From NCBI RefSeq assembly GCF_014650715.1, contig NZ_BMVM01000006.1:310001-374000 (forward strand): DNA of 64,000 nucleotides. The letters run 5' to 3'. The notes under the pieces are model-generated. The model was not told the DNA's origin and did not search any database. It saw only the letters and a program-made list of their open reading frames with translations. Each line of letters starts with the position of its first letter. The first letter of the stretch is position 1. This document shows, piece after piece, positions 39,013 through 51,143 of the stretch. The position numbers and the translations under genes are program-made. The stretch is from Streptomyces bluensis. Lineage in GTDB: Bacteria > Actinomycetota > Actinomycetes > Streptomycetales > Streptomycetaceae.

Positions 39013-39999
39013 GTGGACATCGACATGAGTGCCCTGCGGGGCTTGGTACGGGAGAAGGAGATCTCCTTCGACCTGCTGGTCGAGGCGATCGAGTCGGCCC
39101 TCCTCATCGCCTACCACCGCACCGAGGGAAGCCGCCGCCACGCGCGCGTGGAGCTCAACCGGGAGACCGGCCATGTGACCGTGTGGGCGAAGGAGGACCC
39201 CGAGGACCTGTCGGAGGGGCAGGAGCCGCGCGAGTTCGACGACACCCCGTCGGGCTTCGGGCGTATCGCCGCCACCACCGCCAAGCAGGTCATCCTGCAG
39301 CGCCTGAGGGACGCGGAGGACGACGCGACCCTCGGCGAGTACGCGGGCCGCGAGGGCGACATCGTCACCGGTGTCGTCCAGCAGGGCCGCGACCCGAAGA
39401 ACGTCCTCGTCGACATCGGCAAGCTGGAGGCCATCCTGCCGGTGCAGGAACAGGTCCCCGGGGAGACGTACCAGCACGGCACGCGGCTCCGGTCGTACGT
39501 CGTCCGGGTGGCGAAGGGTGTTCGCGGTCCGTCCGTCACCCTTTCCCGTACGCATCCCAATCTGGTGAAGAAACTCTTCGCGCTCGAAGTGCCGGAGATC
39601 GCCGACGGCTCGGTCGAGATCGCCGCCATCGCCCGTGAGGCCGGCCACCGGACGAAGATCGCGGTCCGCTCCACGCGCAGCGGACTGAACGCCAAGGGCG
39701 CCTGCATCGGCCCCATGGGCGGCCGTGTGCGCAATGTCATGGGCGAGCTGAACGGCGAGAAGATCGACATCGTCGACTGGTCGGACGACCCGGCCGAGAT
39801 GGTGGCGAACGCGCTGTCCCCGGCCCGGGTCTCCAAGGTCGAGGTCGTCGACATGGCGGCCCGCTCCGCACGGGTGACGGTCCCGGACTACCAGCTGTCC
39901 CTGGCGATCGGCAAGGAGGGGCAGAACGCCCGTCTCGCGGCCCGGCTGACCGGCTGGCGGATCGACATCCGCCCGGACACCGAGCAGCCGTCCGAGTAG
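39013..39999 (+). CDS. nusA: Transcription elongation/termination factor NusA
   Basis: This 328-residue protein is the short actinobacterial form without C-terminal acidic repeats. The order is an RNA polymerase-binding N-domain (residues 1-100), an S1 domain (GDIVTGVVQQ onward), then two KH domains (RTKIAVRSTR, CIGPMGGRVRNV and the second with LAIGKEGQNARLAARLTGW). It controls pausing, termination and antitermination. Start GTG 39013 is two bases after rimP, with AGGAGG inside the rimP end. Confidence 0.97.
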   Translation: MDIDMSALRGLVREKEISFDLLVEAIESALLIAYHRTEGSRRHARVELNRETGHVTVWAKEDPEDLSEGQEPREFDDTPSGFGRIAATTAKQVILQRLRDAEDDATLGEYAGREGDIVTGVVQQGRDPKNVLVDIGKLEAILPVQEQVPGETYQHGTRLRSYVVRVAKGVRGPSVTLSRTHPNLVKKLFALEVPEIADGSVEIAAIAREAGHRTKIAVRSTRSGLNAKGACIGPMGGRVRNVMGELNGEKIDIVDWSDDPAEMVANALSPARVSKVEVVDMAARSARVTVPDYQLSLAIGKEGQNARLAARLTGWRIDIRPDTEQPSE

Positions 40000-40133
40000 T
40001 CCGGGGAGCGCTTTCCGGGTACGTCCCGGGGAGCGGGGAATAGATCCAAGCCGCAGTTCGCTTGGATCACGACAACAGTCGTTCGATCCCTGCCCCAAAG
40101 GGGTGAGGTCGGCGCGGGGAGGTAGACTTAGGG

Positions 40134-40415
40134 GTGTCTGGCCGGACGCGTGCCCGAGCATGCCCTGAGCGCACCTGTGTGGGGTGCCGGGAGCGAGCGG
40201 CCAAGAACGATCTGTTGCGGATCGTGGCGATCGAGGAACAGTGCGTTCCCGATCCTCGCGGTACGCTGCCCGGCCGGGGTGCCTATGTACACCCGGCCCC
40301 GGTCTGTCTCGACCAGGCGGTACGCCGCCGGGCGTTCCCGAGGGCGCTGCGCGTCCCGGGCCCGCTCGACATAAAGGCGTTGCGCCGTTACGTCGACCAG
40401 CCGGACAGTTGCTGA
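40134..40415 (+). CDS. ylxR: YlxR-family RNA-binding protein (DUF448)
   Basis: This 93-residue protein carries the YlxR motif RTCVGCRERAAKNDLLRIV and GRGAYVHP. Family members are small RNA- or nucleoid-associated proteins always found between nusA and infB. GTG 40134 follows GGGGAGG. The 177-bp gap to infB contains a short direct repeat (GATGAGTACGC, near 40522 and 40532). Confidence 0.92.
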   Translation: MSGRTRARACPERTCVGCRERAAKNDLLRIVAIEEQCVPDPRGTLPGRGAYVHPAPVCLDQAVRRRAFPRALRVPGPLDIKALRRYVDQPDSC

Positions 40416-40592
40416 GCAGCGGTAGTGCTGAGCATGCAACACCGTAAGACGTGTCGTACGGAACCCCGTGCGGCCAGGTACCTCGCGAGTCGGAAGTAGG
40501 TCGAGATTGCGATGAGCACTCGATGAGTACGCGATGAGTACGCCCATGAAGTAGCGACGGTCCGGCCGCAACCCGGACCTAAAAGGAGCGAA

Positions 40593-43664
<3,072 letters not shown>

Positions 43665-43685
43665 CGCCCGCGGCGGGCTGAACCG

Positions 43686-43731
43686 GGTCGGGGCGGCCCG
43701 GCGGGAACTCTCCTGCCGGGCCGCCCCGACC
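43686..43731 (+). terminator. Terminator after infB
   Basis: Arms of about 22 bp (from 43686 and ending at 43731) pair almost completely around a 3-4 nt loop, followed by a short CTTTC stretch. It is a convincing intrinsic terminator ending the rimP-infB transcript. Confidence 0.85.
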
Positions 43732-43760
43732 GGGCCTTTCTCGCCCCCGCCCGCACAATC

Positions 43761-43921
43761 CAGCCCCTCCGGCGTTTGAGGAGCGGGGGTCTGGGGGCCG
43801 GCCCCCGAAAGGGGGTCCGGGGCGCAGCCCCGAAACCTGGGGGTCCAGGGGGCGTGGCCCCCTTGGCGGGGGCGAAGGGGCGGAGCCCCAGGGAATGGGA
43901 CGGGTACGGGCGGCGGGGGCG
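43761..43921. repeat. Streptomyces intergenic repeat, copy B
   Basis: It begins with the same 20 bases as the copy at 32588 and shares the GGCCGGCCCCCGAAA block, the GGGGCGGAGCCCC block and the closing GATGGGACGGGTA-like tail. The interior differs by small insertions. It follows the infB terminator in the 365-bp gap before the ylxP gene. The remainder of the gap (43922-44029) is that gene's promoter region. Confidence 0.78.
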
Positions 43922-44029
43922 TGAACAATCCCGTCGAGCCACCGGCCGGGTTCGTTGTACGGTTCTGATGTCCCTGCCACACGGATGGCGGGGCCACCGA
44001 TCCCGTACCGGCGGGTCATCCGGACACAC

Positions 44030-44323
44030 ATGTATGTGGGGACTCTGTCCTTCGACCTCCTGCTCGGCGACGTCCGGTCGCTGAAGGAGAAGCGCTCCGT
44101 CGTCCGCCCGATCGTGGCAGAACTCCAACGCAGGTTCGCGGTGAGCGCGGCGGAGGTCGACCATATGGACCTGCACCGCCGGGCCGCCATCGGCCTGGCG
44201 ATGGTCTCGGGGGACGCCGGGCACCTGACCGACGTACTGGACCGGTGCGAGCGCCTCGTCGCCGCCCGCCCGGAGGTGGAGCTGCTCTCGGTACGGCGCC
44301 GCTTCCACGGCGAGGACGACTGA
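44030..44323 (+). CDS. ylxP: DUF503 family protein (YlxP)
   Basis: This 97-residue protein matches the DUF503 pattern: a MYVGTLSFDLLL strand, RSLKEKRSVVRPIVAELQRRFAVSAAEV and a late VELLSVRRRF strand. Its position between infB and rbfA is conserved in Gram-positives. Its precise role is unknown; some homologues bind rRNA precursors or ribosome-associated factors. The ATG at 44030 lacks an obvious ribosome site. Confidence 0.9.
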   Translation: MYVGTLSFDLLLGDVRSLKEKRSVVRPIVAELQRRFAVSAAEVDHMDLHRRAAIGLAMVSGDAGHLTDVLDRCERLVAARPEVELLSVRRRFHGEDD

Positions 44324-44404
44324 GACGACTCAGCGCCCCCGCGACCGCACCACAGAACAGACACGCAGAACCAAGAACAGCAGGAAGAACGAGGAGACGG
44401 ACCA

Positions 44405-44851
44405 GTGGCCGACAACGCGCGGGCGAAAAGGCTGGCGGACCTCATCCGAGAGGTGGTGGCCCAGAAGCTGCAGCGCGGGATCAAGGACCCGCGGCTCGGC
44501 TCCCACGTCACCATCACGGACACCCGGGTGACGGGCGACCTGCGGGAGGCGACCGTCTTCTACACCGTGTACGGGGACGAGGAGGAGCGGAAGGCCGCGG
44601 CCGCCGGACTGGAGAGCGCCAAGGGCATCCTCCGTTCCGAGGTGGGCCGGGCCGCGGGCGTGAAGTTCACGCCCACCCTCGCCTTCGTCGCGGACGCCCT
44701 CCCGGACACGGCCCGGACCATCGAGGACCTCCTCGACAAGGCGCGGGCCTCCGACGCCGCGGTGCGCGAAGCCGCGTCGGGCGCCCGGTACGCCGGCGAG
44801 GCGGACCCGTACAAGAAGCCGGGCGAGGACGAGGACGACATCGCCGAATGA
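44405..44851 (+). CDS. rbfA: Ribosome-binding factor A
   Basis: This 148-residue KH-fold protein is needed for 16S 5'-end maturation. Diagnostic segments are ARAKRLADLIREVVAQKLQRGIKDPRL, the VTITDTRVTGDLREATVFYTV strands and LRSEVGRAAGVKFTPTLAFVAD. An acidic tail follows. The GTG start is at 44405 and the stop overlaps the truB start (ATGA). Confidence 0.96.
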   Translation: MADNARAKRLADLIREVVAQKLQRGIKDPRLGSHVTITDTRVTGDLREATVFYTVYGDEEERKAAAAGLESAKGILRSEVGRAAGVKFTPTLAFVADALPDTARTIEDLLDKARASDAAVREAASGARYAGEADPYKKPGEDEDDIAE

Positions 44852-45762
44852 CCCAGAAGACCCGTAAGCCCACCCCGCCCGACGGCCTTGTCATCGTCGA
44901 CAAGCCGTCGGGCTTCACTTCGCACGACGTCGTCGCCAAGATGCGGGGGATCGCGAAGACCCGCCGCGTCGGGCACGCCGGCACCCTCGACCCGATGGCG
45001 ACCGGTGTGCTCGTCCTCGGCGTGGAGAAGGCGACCAAGCTCCTCGGCCACCTCGCGCTGACCGAGAAGGAGTACCTGGGAACCGTCCGCCTCGGACAGA
45101 ACACGGTCACGGACGACGCCGAAGGGGAGATCACCGCCTCCACGGACGCCTCCAAGATCACCCGCGAGGCCATCGACACCGGGATCGCCAAGCTGACCGG
45201 CGACATCATGCAGGTGCCGTCCAAGGTCAGCGCCATCAAGATCGACGGCGTGCGGTCGTACAAACGGGCGCGCGACGGCGAGGACTTCGACATCCCGGCC
45301 CGCCCGGTGACGGTCTCCTCCTTCACCGTGTACGACGTCCGGGAAGCCGTCGCCGAGGACGGCACCCCCGTCCTCGACGTGATCGTCTCCGTCGTCTGCT
45401 CGTCCGGCACGTACATCCGGGCCCTGGCCCGGGACCTGGGCGCCGATCTCGGCGTGGGCGGCCACCTCACCGCGCTGCGCCGCACCCGCGTGGGCCCGTA
45501 CAAGCTGGACTCGGCGAGGACCCTGGAGCAACTCCAGGAGGACCTCACCGTCATGCCCATCGCCGAGGCCGCCGCGGCCGCGTTCCCCCGCTGGGACGTG
45601 GACGCCCGACGAGCCCGGCTGCTGCTGAACGGCGTACGGCTGGAGATGCCCGACGCGTACACGGGCACCGGCCCCGTGGCCGTCTTCGACCCGGAGGGCC
45701 GGTTCCTGGCCCTGGTCGAGGAACAGAAGGGCAAGGCCAAGAGCCTTGCCGTGTTCGGCTGA
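44848..45762 (+). CDS. truB: tRNA pseudouridine-55 synthase
   Basis: This 304-residue enzyme makes pseudouridine 55 in the tRNA T-loop. The catalytic Asp lies in RRVGHAGTLDPMATGVL, and the flanking GLVIVDKPSGFTSHDVV and late SSGTYIRALARDLG are also typical. A PUA-like C-terminal domain follows (LLLNGVRLEM, GPVAVFDPEGRFLALVE). The ATG overlaps the rbfA stop. A hairpin terminator follows. Confidence 0.96.
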   Translation: MTQKTRKPTPPDGLVIVDKPSGFTSHDVVAKMRGIAKTRRVGHAGTLDPMATGVLVLGVEKATKLLGHLALTEKEYLGTVRLGQNTVTDDAEGEITASTDASKITREAIDTGIAKLTGDIMQVPSKVSAIKIDGVRSYKRARDGEDFDIPARPVTVSSFTVYDVREAVAEDGTPVLDVIVSVVCSSGTYIRALARDLGADLGVGGHLTALRRTRVGPYKLDSARTLEQLQEDLTVMPIAEAAAAAFPRWDVDARRARLLLNGVRLEMPDAYTGTGPVAVFDPEGRFLALVEEQKGKAKSLAVFG

Positions 45763-45787
45763 CACAGGCCCTGGCAGAGCGCCTTCC

Positions 45788-45829
45788 CGTGGAGCGGCGG
45801 ACACAGGGACTCCATCCCGCCGCTCCACG
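45788..45829 (+). terminator. Terminator after truB
   Basis: Arms 45788-45800 and 45817-45829 are perfectly complementary over 13 bp with a 16-nt loop, 25 bp after the truB stop. Confidence 0.72.
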
Positions 45830-45832
45830 GTC

Positions 45833-45919
45833 CCCCCTCGGTTCCCCCATCCAAGGATGTATCCATCCGCCCCCGTCTCTTCACTCCAACGAGCAGGCGC
45901 TCGGAGTGAACCGAGGGGG
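45833..45919 (+). promoter_or_regulatory. Nested, mutually exclusive inverted repeats before the STAND-like gene
   Basis: An outer 12-bp pair (45833-45844 with 45908-45919) overlaps an inner 8-bp pair (45880-45887 with 45903-45910), which itself closes over a GAGC/GCTC pair. The shared bases 45908-45910 mean both stems cannot be complete together. This could be a switch, an operator or a cruciform. It lies 99 bp before the start of the large gene. Confidence 0.5.
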
Positions 45920-46017
45920 TGGAAGGGGGCGCGTTCGCCTCGTGATCTGTTCCGCTGATCATCGCGTGCCTACCGTTCGGAAGCAGTGCACGGCAGGGAG
46001 GCCGGGGAGGTTCAGGC

Positions 46018-49000
46018 ATGGGCGGGCAAGGCCGTCAGACAGCGTACGACGGCCGGGAGAGGCGGGACGAGATCCTGGTGCGGATCTGCGACCCGGCCGG
46101 ACGACCGCGCGGTACGGGATTCGTGGCCGACCACGACGGCACCGTGCTGACCAGCCACGAAGCGGTCGACGGACTGACCCGGCTCATCCTCCGGGCCCCC
46201 GGCGGCCGCACCTGCGCGGTGACCGCCGCCGACGTGACCCCTTTGCCCGCGCTCGATCTCGCGCTCGTCCGCACCGACGGGCTCGGCCTGGCACCGCTGC
46301 CCCTCGCCGTACGGGACGTGGTGGAGACGGGCACCTACGTCCGGATCGCCGCCGGTGGGTGGCGCGAGGCGCGGGTGCTGGGCGCCGCCGACGTGACGTA
46401 CGCGCCCGGGGGCGGTGCGCATCGGCTCGGCGGGGCCCTGGAGCTGGCGATCGGCACGGCGGGCCGTGACGCACTGCGCCCGGGCGGCGGGGCGGCCGGC
46501 GGACCCGTGCTCGACGCCGCGACCGGCACCGTCATCGCGGTGCTGGGCACCGCGCTGCACAGCGAGCACGGCGCGGCCGGCTTCGCGGTACCGCTGCGGA
46601 AGGGCGACGGGCCCCTGGGGGAGCTGCTGGCCCGCAACGCGGCGACCGTGCCCGCGTACGGGCGGGACCTCAACCTGGCGGGCATCCTGGAGCTCACGGC
46701 CGCCTCGGTTGCCTCGGAAGGCCCCCCGAGGACGACCGCGGACCCGGTCGAACGGGCCGATGTCGTACGGGAGTTCGCGGCGTTCACCGAAGGACAGGCC
46801 GCCGTCCTGGGACTCGTCGGCGCCCCGGGCAGCGGCCGTACGACGGAACTGGCGGCCCTCGCCGACCGGCGCGCCCGGGGCCCCGAACCGGCGCCGACGC
46901 TCTGGCTGCGCGGCGCCGACCTGAGGGACACCGACGAGTCGGTCGAGGACGCGGCCAGGCGGGCCCTGGAGCGGGCGGCACGGACCGTGGCGGCGTCCCA
47001 CGCGGAGGAGGCGCTCCCGTCGGCCGTGCTGCCCGGGGAGTACGGCGGCGAACCCGGCGACATCACCCCCGAGCGCCTCACCCGCCTCGCGCTGGCCGGC
47101 GGCCGCCCCCTGCTGCTCCTCCTCGACAGCCCCGAGCACATGCCCCGCACTCTCGCCCACCGCCTGGACGAATGGACCGAGGCGACCGCCGACTGGCTGC
47201 GGACCACGGGCGCACGACTGGTGGTGGCGTGCCGGGAGGAGTACTGGGAGACGATGGGGGCGGGGTTTGCCCTCTCAGCCCGTCCGGCGTTCGAGGACGA
47301 GGCCGTTCAGGCCGACAAGCGGATGGATGGCACCCCACCCCGCATCCGCCTCGGCGACCTCCGCGAGGACGAGGCACGCCAGGCCCGCGCACGCCACGGC
47401 ATCCCCGAAGGCACCCTCGCGGAGCCCGACGCCCGGCATCCGCTCACCCTGCGGCTGCTCTCGGAGGTGCGGGCCGCGCTGCCCGACGCCCCGGACGAAC
47501 GCGTCGACCGCCATGACGTCCTCTCGGCCCACCTGGACCTGATGTGCCTGCGCGTCGCCGTACGCCTCGCCGCCGGGAACGGGCTGCGCGGCACAGCCGT
47601 ACGGCGGCTCGCGGCCCAGGTCTCCGGCCAGGTGCACGAGGCCGCACGGCGCTGTCTCGGGCCCGGACAAGGGCAGTTGGACCGGGCGTCCTTCGAGGCC
47701 GTCTTCCCCTGGGGGCCGACCCCGGGGCGACGGCCGGGCGCGACCACCGGCTGGGCCTCCGCCGTGCTCACCGAGGGCCTGCTCGTCCCCGCGGGCCACG
47801 GCTACCGCTTCGCCCACGAGGAACTCGCCGACTGGATCCAGGGCACCCACCTCGACCTGGACGCGGCGCTGCACGCACTGGTGCACCGGGGCCGGGTCCG
47901 GGGCGGGGACCGGAACCCGCCCCGGGAGCCGAGGGCCGCCGACACCCCGGACGGCGACCTCGCTCCTGAGGGCACACCCTGCCCGACCGTCCCCCGCCAC
48001 CGCATCGGTCCCGTCGTCCACGCCCTGCTCCACTGCGCACGCGAAGAGGGGCCACTCGAACTCGCCCACCGCCTGGAGGAGCTGCTCCTCGCCGTGGACA
48101 ACCTCCTGCCGGAGCGGCCCGCGCCGCACTGCGACGCCGTCTGGTGGGCCACGCACCTGGTCACCGAGACCCTGCTGCGGGTGCCCGACGCGCTCGCCCA
48201 CCTGGGGCTGCTCCGGCTGCTCACCGAACGGATCGTCCTGTGGCGGGCCCAGGGGCGGGGCGTACCGAGCGAGTTCGGGCCACAGTTCTGGGAGGCGCTG
48301 CCGCTGCCCGAGGAGGACCGGCTCGACCTGCTGCGACGTCTCGTCGTCGCCGACCCGCCCACCGGCGAGGGCTCCCGCTACCTGGACGCCGTCTCCCGGC
48401 TCCTCGCGGCCGACCCCGCCGCCGTACAACCGCATCTCACCCGCTGGTTCGCCGACGACCGCCCCCTCGCCGCGACCCCCGACGCGACCGTGGCGACGGC
48501 GGCCCAGGCGCTGCTGCACACCCATCGGCGCCGCGCCCTGGACGACCTGGCGGAAGCGCTCGTGGACAGCGCCCACCAGCGCGGGGACGAGCTCCTCGCC
48601 GTACTCGCCGAGGAGGAGCCCTCGGCGATGTGCCGGGCCGTCGACCGGTGGGCGCACGACGAGCGCTCGGCGCGGCGGGTGGCCGCCCTCACATACGCGC
48701 TTCGGGCCGCGCCGCACGTGCGCACGGAGGCCGACCGTGAGCTGATCCGCCACGTCGCGCTCGCCCTGCTGGCCCGCCCCGCCGATATCACCCTGCACGG
48801 CGGTGCGCTCGCCCTCCTCGTCCAGGACACCCGGACGCGCCCCCGCCACCTCCCACAGGCGCTGGAGCGCTTCGCCGCGGGCGACCCGCACCTGCCCGCG
48901 AGCGCGCTCGTGCCCGCGCTCGCCACGCACGCGGACCAGGTGCTCGACGCGTTCCGGCTGCGGCTGCGCTCCCTGCGGGCGGACTCGGACGAGGTCCTGC

Positions 49001-49662
49001 GGACCCTGGCCGACGTCACCACCCCCGTCCTCGCCCGCCAGGTCGCCGCCCTGATCCGCGAGGTCGTGGAGCTGCGCCCGGAGGCCGCCGAGCACGTGGC
49101 CGCGTACGTCGACCGGCGGCTGGAACACGGGCCCGCCACGCGCGAGGCGCTGTTCCCACTGGTCGCCGGTCTGCTGGCCGGCGGTCCCGCCGAGGTGCGG
49201 GCCGCGCTCGCGGGCGTCCTCGCCGTGCCGGACACCCCGGCCTCGGGCGGGCTGCGGCGCGAGCTGCTGGACCTGCTGCTGGCGAGCGAGCGGGACCCGG
49301 CCGTGCTGGAAGCGGTGCTGCGGGCCGCGGTGAGCGGGGCGATCTGCGGGACGGACGGTGAGACGATCCGTGGCGGGCGCGGCGAGACGATCCGTGGCAG
49401 GGACGGTGAGACGACCGATGGCGGGGGCGGTGGATCGTCGTTCCGCGAGCTCGTCCACCGCACCGGCCTCCTCCTCGTCCGCACCCCCGAGGGCGCCACC
49501 CGCTTCGACCACGGACTCGTCGACCTCGCCCGCCACGTCCCGGGCTTCGCGGTGCAGGTGTCGGGATGGCTCAGCGGATCACCGGCGGAGTGGGCCGCGG
49601 TGGTCGGCCCGAGCGCCCGCCGCATGATCGAGAACCTCGCGGGGGTACGGGTCCCCGCGTGA
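46018..49662 (+). CDS. Trypsin-like pseudoprotease fused to STAND-like NTPase and helical repeats
   Basis: This 1214-residue protein is probably cytoplasmic, with no signal or membrane segments. Residues 15-200 have a trypsin-like pattern: His47 in LTSHEAVDG, Asp80 in ALDLALVR, and the oxyanion loop GGGAAGGPV in which the nucleophile Ser is Ala160. Residues 245-430 resemble a STAND/AAA NTPase, with Walker A GAPGSGRTT where Arg274 replaces Lys, Walker B LLLLLDSPE (Asp370, Glu373) and a sensor strand LVVACREE. A winged-helix-like part and about 550 residues of alpha-helical HEAT-like repeats follow. Such fusions are known in bacterial conflict and signalling systems, but the function here is unknown. 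The ATG follows GGGGAGG. It sits between truB and ribF. Confidence 0.7.
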   Translation: MGGQGRQTAYDGRERRDEILVRICDPAGRPRGTGFVADHDGTVLTSHEAVDGLTRLILRAPGGRTCAVTAADVTPLPALDLALVRTDGLGLAPLPLAVRDVVETGTYVRIAAGGWREARVLGAADVTYAPGGGAHRLGGALELAIGTAGRDALRPGGGAAGGPVLDAATGTVIAVLGTALHSEHGAAGFAVPLRKGDGPLGELLARNAATVPAYGRDLNLAGILELTAASVASEGPPRTTADPVERADVVREFAAFTEGQAAVLGLVGAPGSGRTTELAALADRRARGPEPAPTLWLRGADLRDTDESVEDAARRALERAARTVAASHAEEALPSAVLPGEYGGEPGDITPERLTRLALAGGRPLLLLLDSPEHMPRTLAHRLDEWTEATADWLRTTGARLVVACREEYWETMGAGFALSARPAFEDEAVQADKRMDGTPPRIRLGDLREDEARQARARHGIPEGTLAEPDARHPLTLRLLSEVRAALPDAPDERVDRHDVLSAHLDLMCLRVAVRLAAGNGLRGTAVRRLAAQVSGQVHEAARRCLGPGQGQLDRASFEAVFPWGPTPGRRPGATTGWASAVLTEGLLVPAGHGYRFAHEELADWIQGTHLDLDAALHALVHRGRVRGGDRNPPREPRAADTPDGDLAPEGTPCPTVPRHRIGPVVHALLHCAREEGPLELAHRLEELLLAVDNLLPERPAPHCDAVWWATHLVTETLLRVPDALAHLGLLRLLTERIVLWRAQGRGVPSEFGPQFWEALPLPEEDRLDLLRRLVVADPPTGEGSRYLDAVSRLLAADPAAVQPHLTRWFADDRPLAATPDATVATAAQALLHTHRRRALDDLAEALVDSAHQRGDELLAVLAEEEPSAMCRAVDRWAHDERSARRVAALTYALRAAPHVRTEADRELIRHVALALLARPADITLHGGALALLVQDTRTRPRHLPQALERFAAGDPHLPASALVPALATHADQVLDAFRLRLRSLRADSDEVLRTLADVTTPVLARQVAALIREVVELRPEAAEHVAAYVDRRLEHGPATREALFPLVAGLLAGGPAEVRAALAGVLAVPDTPASGGLRRELLDLLLASERDPAVLEAVLRAAVSGAICGTDGETIRGGRGETIRGRDGETTDGGGGGSSFRELVHRTGLLLVRTPEGATRFDHGLVDLARHVPGFAVQVSGWLSGSPAEWAAVVGPSARRMIENLAGVRVPA
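47276..47315 (+). repeat. Intergenic-type repeat inside the STAND-like coding sequence
   Basis: The 22-base head CAGCCCGTCCGGCGTTCGAG(GA) differs at two positions from the head of the intergenic repeats at 32588 and 43761. It is translated in frame as part of ALSARPAFEDEAVQADKR (about residues 419-437), between the sensor strand and the next conserved strand, so it forms an inserted loop. Confidence 0.65.
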
Positions 49663-49827
49663 GCCGGCCGCGGCGTGGGCTCCGGAAGGCTGTGTCACCG
49701 TCCGCGTGCCACCTGTCACAGCCTCCATGCCGATGCGGGCCGACAGCACCCGGCATGGCACCCTTAGACCTGCGTACGGGGCAACCACGGACACGGGTTC
49801 GACACGTTTCGACAAGGAGCAGGAACA

Positions 49828-50784
49828 GTGCAGCGCTGGCGTGGCTTGGAGGACATCCCCCAGGACTGGGGGCGCAGCGTCGTCACCATCGGCTCCTACG
49901 ACGGGGTCCACCGCGGGCACCAGCTGATCATCAGGCACGCCGTGGACCGCGCCCGCGAGCTGGGCGTTCCATCCGTCGTCGTGACCTTCGACCCGCATCC
50001 CAGCGAGGTCGTCCGACCGGGCAGCCACCCCCCGCTGCTCGCCTCGCACCACCGCCGCGCCGAACTGATGGCGCAGCTGGGCGTGGACGCGGTCCTCATC
50101 CTCCCCTTCACGACGGAGTTCTCGAAGCTGTCGCCGGCCGACTTCGTGGTCAAGGTCCTGGTCGACAAGCTGCACGCCAAGGCCGTCGTCGAGGGCCCGA
50201 ACTTCCGCTTCGGCCACAAGGCGGCCGGCGACGTCGCGTTCCTCGCCGAGCAGGGCAAGACGTACGACTTCGAGGTCGAGGTCGTCGACCTGTACGTGAC
50301 CGGCGAGGCGGGCGGCGGGCAGCCCTTCTCCTCGACCCTGACCCGGCGGCTGGTGGCCGAGGGGGACGTCGAGGGCGCCCACGAGATCCTCGGCCGCCCG
50401 CACCGCGTCGAGGGCGTCGTCGTACGAGGCGCGCAGCGCGGTCGCGAACTCGGCTTCCCCACGGCGAACGTGGAGACGCTCCCGCACACCGCCATCCCCG
50501 CCGACGGCGTCTACGCCGGGTGGCTGCACGTCGACGACGAGGCCATGCCCGCCGCCATCTCCGTCGGCACGAACCCGCAGTTCGACGGCACCGAGCGGAC
50601 TGTTGAGGCGTACGCCATCGACCGGGTCGATCTTGACCTGTACGGGCTGCACGTCGCCGTCGACTTCCTCGCCTTCGTGCGCGGGCAGCGGAAGTTCGAC
50701 TCGCTTCAGGCGCTGCTGGAGGCGATGGCGGGCGACGTCAAGCGCTGCCGTGAGCTGGTCGAGGCCGCCGAGGACTCCGCCTGA
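49828..50784 (+). CDS. ribF: Bifunctional riboflavin kinase/FAD synthetase
   Basis: This 318-residue enzyme phosphorylates riboflavin to FMN and adenylates FMN to FAD. The N-terminal nucleotidyltransferase domain has TIGSYDGVHRGHQ and VTFDPHP and the LVDKLHAKAVVEGPNFRFG motif. The C-terminal kinase barrel has GRELGFPTANV and ISVGTNPQFDG, ending LRGQRKF-like (FVRGQRKFDSLQALL). The GTG start has AAGGAG eight bases before it. It is the final gene of the translation cluster. Confidence 0.97.
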   Translation: MQRWRGLEDIPQDWGRSVVTIGSYDGVHRGHQLIIRHAVDRARELGVPSVVVTFDPHPSEVVRPGSHPPLLASHHRRAELMAQLGVDAVLILPFTTEFSKLSPADFVVKVLVDKLHAKAVVEGPNFRFGHKAAGDVAFLAEQGKTYDFEVEVVDLYVTGEAGGGQPFSSTLTRRLVAEGDVEGAHEILGRPHRVEGVVVRGAQRGRELGFPTANVETLPHTAIPADGVYAGWLHVDDEAMPAAISVGTNPQFDGTERTVEAYAIDRVDLDLYGLHVAVDFLAFVRGQRKFDSLQALLEAMAGDVKRCRELVEAAEDSA

Positions 50785-50880
50785 GCCGTAGGCTTCGCAT
50801 GCGCCGAAGGCTCCGCCTGAGGTCTGCCGGTTTGTAGAATCTCCCCGTCCGTAAGGTCAGTTGAACGGAGAGTGAACCCG

Positions 50881-51114
50881 GTGGCGACCGAGCAGGAGAA
50901 GGAAGCGCTGTACGCCATGGACATCAGTGGCGTCGAGTGGGTCGGCTCCCCTGATGGGCCCCAGGACGAGCGGGTGGAGATCGCCTATCTGGAGGGCGGT
51001 GCCGTCGCGATGCGCAACTCCGCGGACCCCGACACGGTGCTCCGCTACACCGAGGCGGAGTGGCGGGCGTTCGTACTCGGGGCGCGCGACGGGGAGTTCG
51101 ATCTGCAGGAGTGA
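50881..51114 (+). CDS. DUF397 family small protein
   Basis: This 77-residue acidic protein has the DUF397 pattern: SGVEWVGSPDGPQDERVEIAYL, a GGAVAMRNSADP strand and the FVLGARDGEFDL end. DUF397 proteins usually sit beside XRE-family regulators and act as partners or antagonists, but no regulator is adjacent here. GTG 50881 is chosen over GTG 50872 because GGAG is ten bases before it and only one base before the latter. Confidence 0.82.
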   Translation: MATEQEKEALYAMDISGVEWVGSPDGPQDERVEIAYLEGGAVAMRNSADPDTVLRYTEAEWRAFVLGARDGEFDLQE

Positions 51115-51143
51115 GCAGCAGTGACACGACAGCTGTGACGCCA

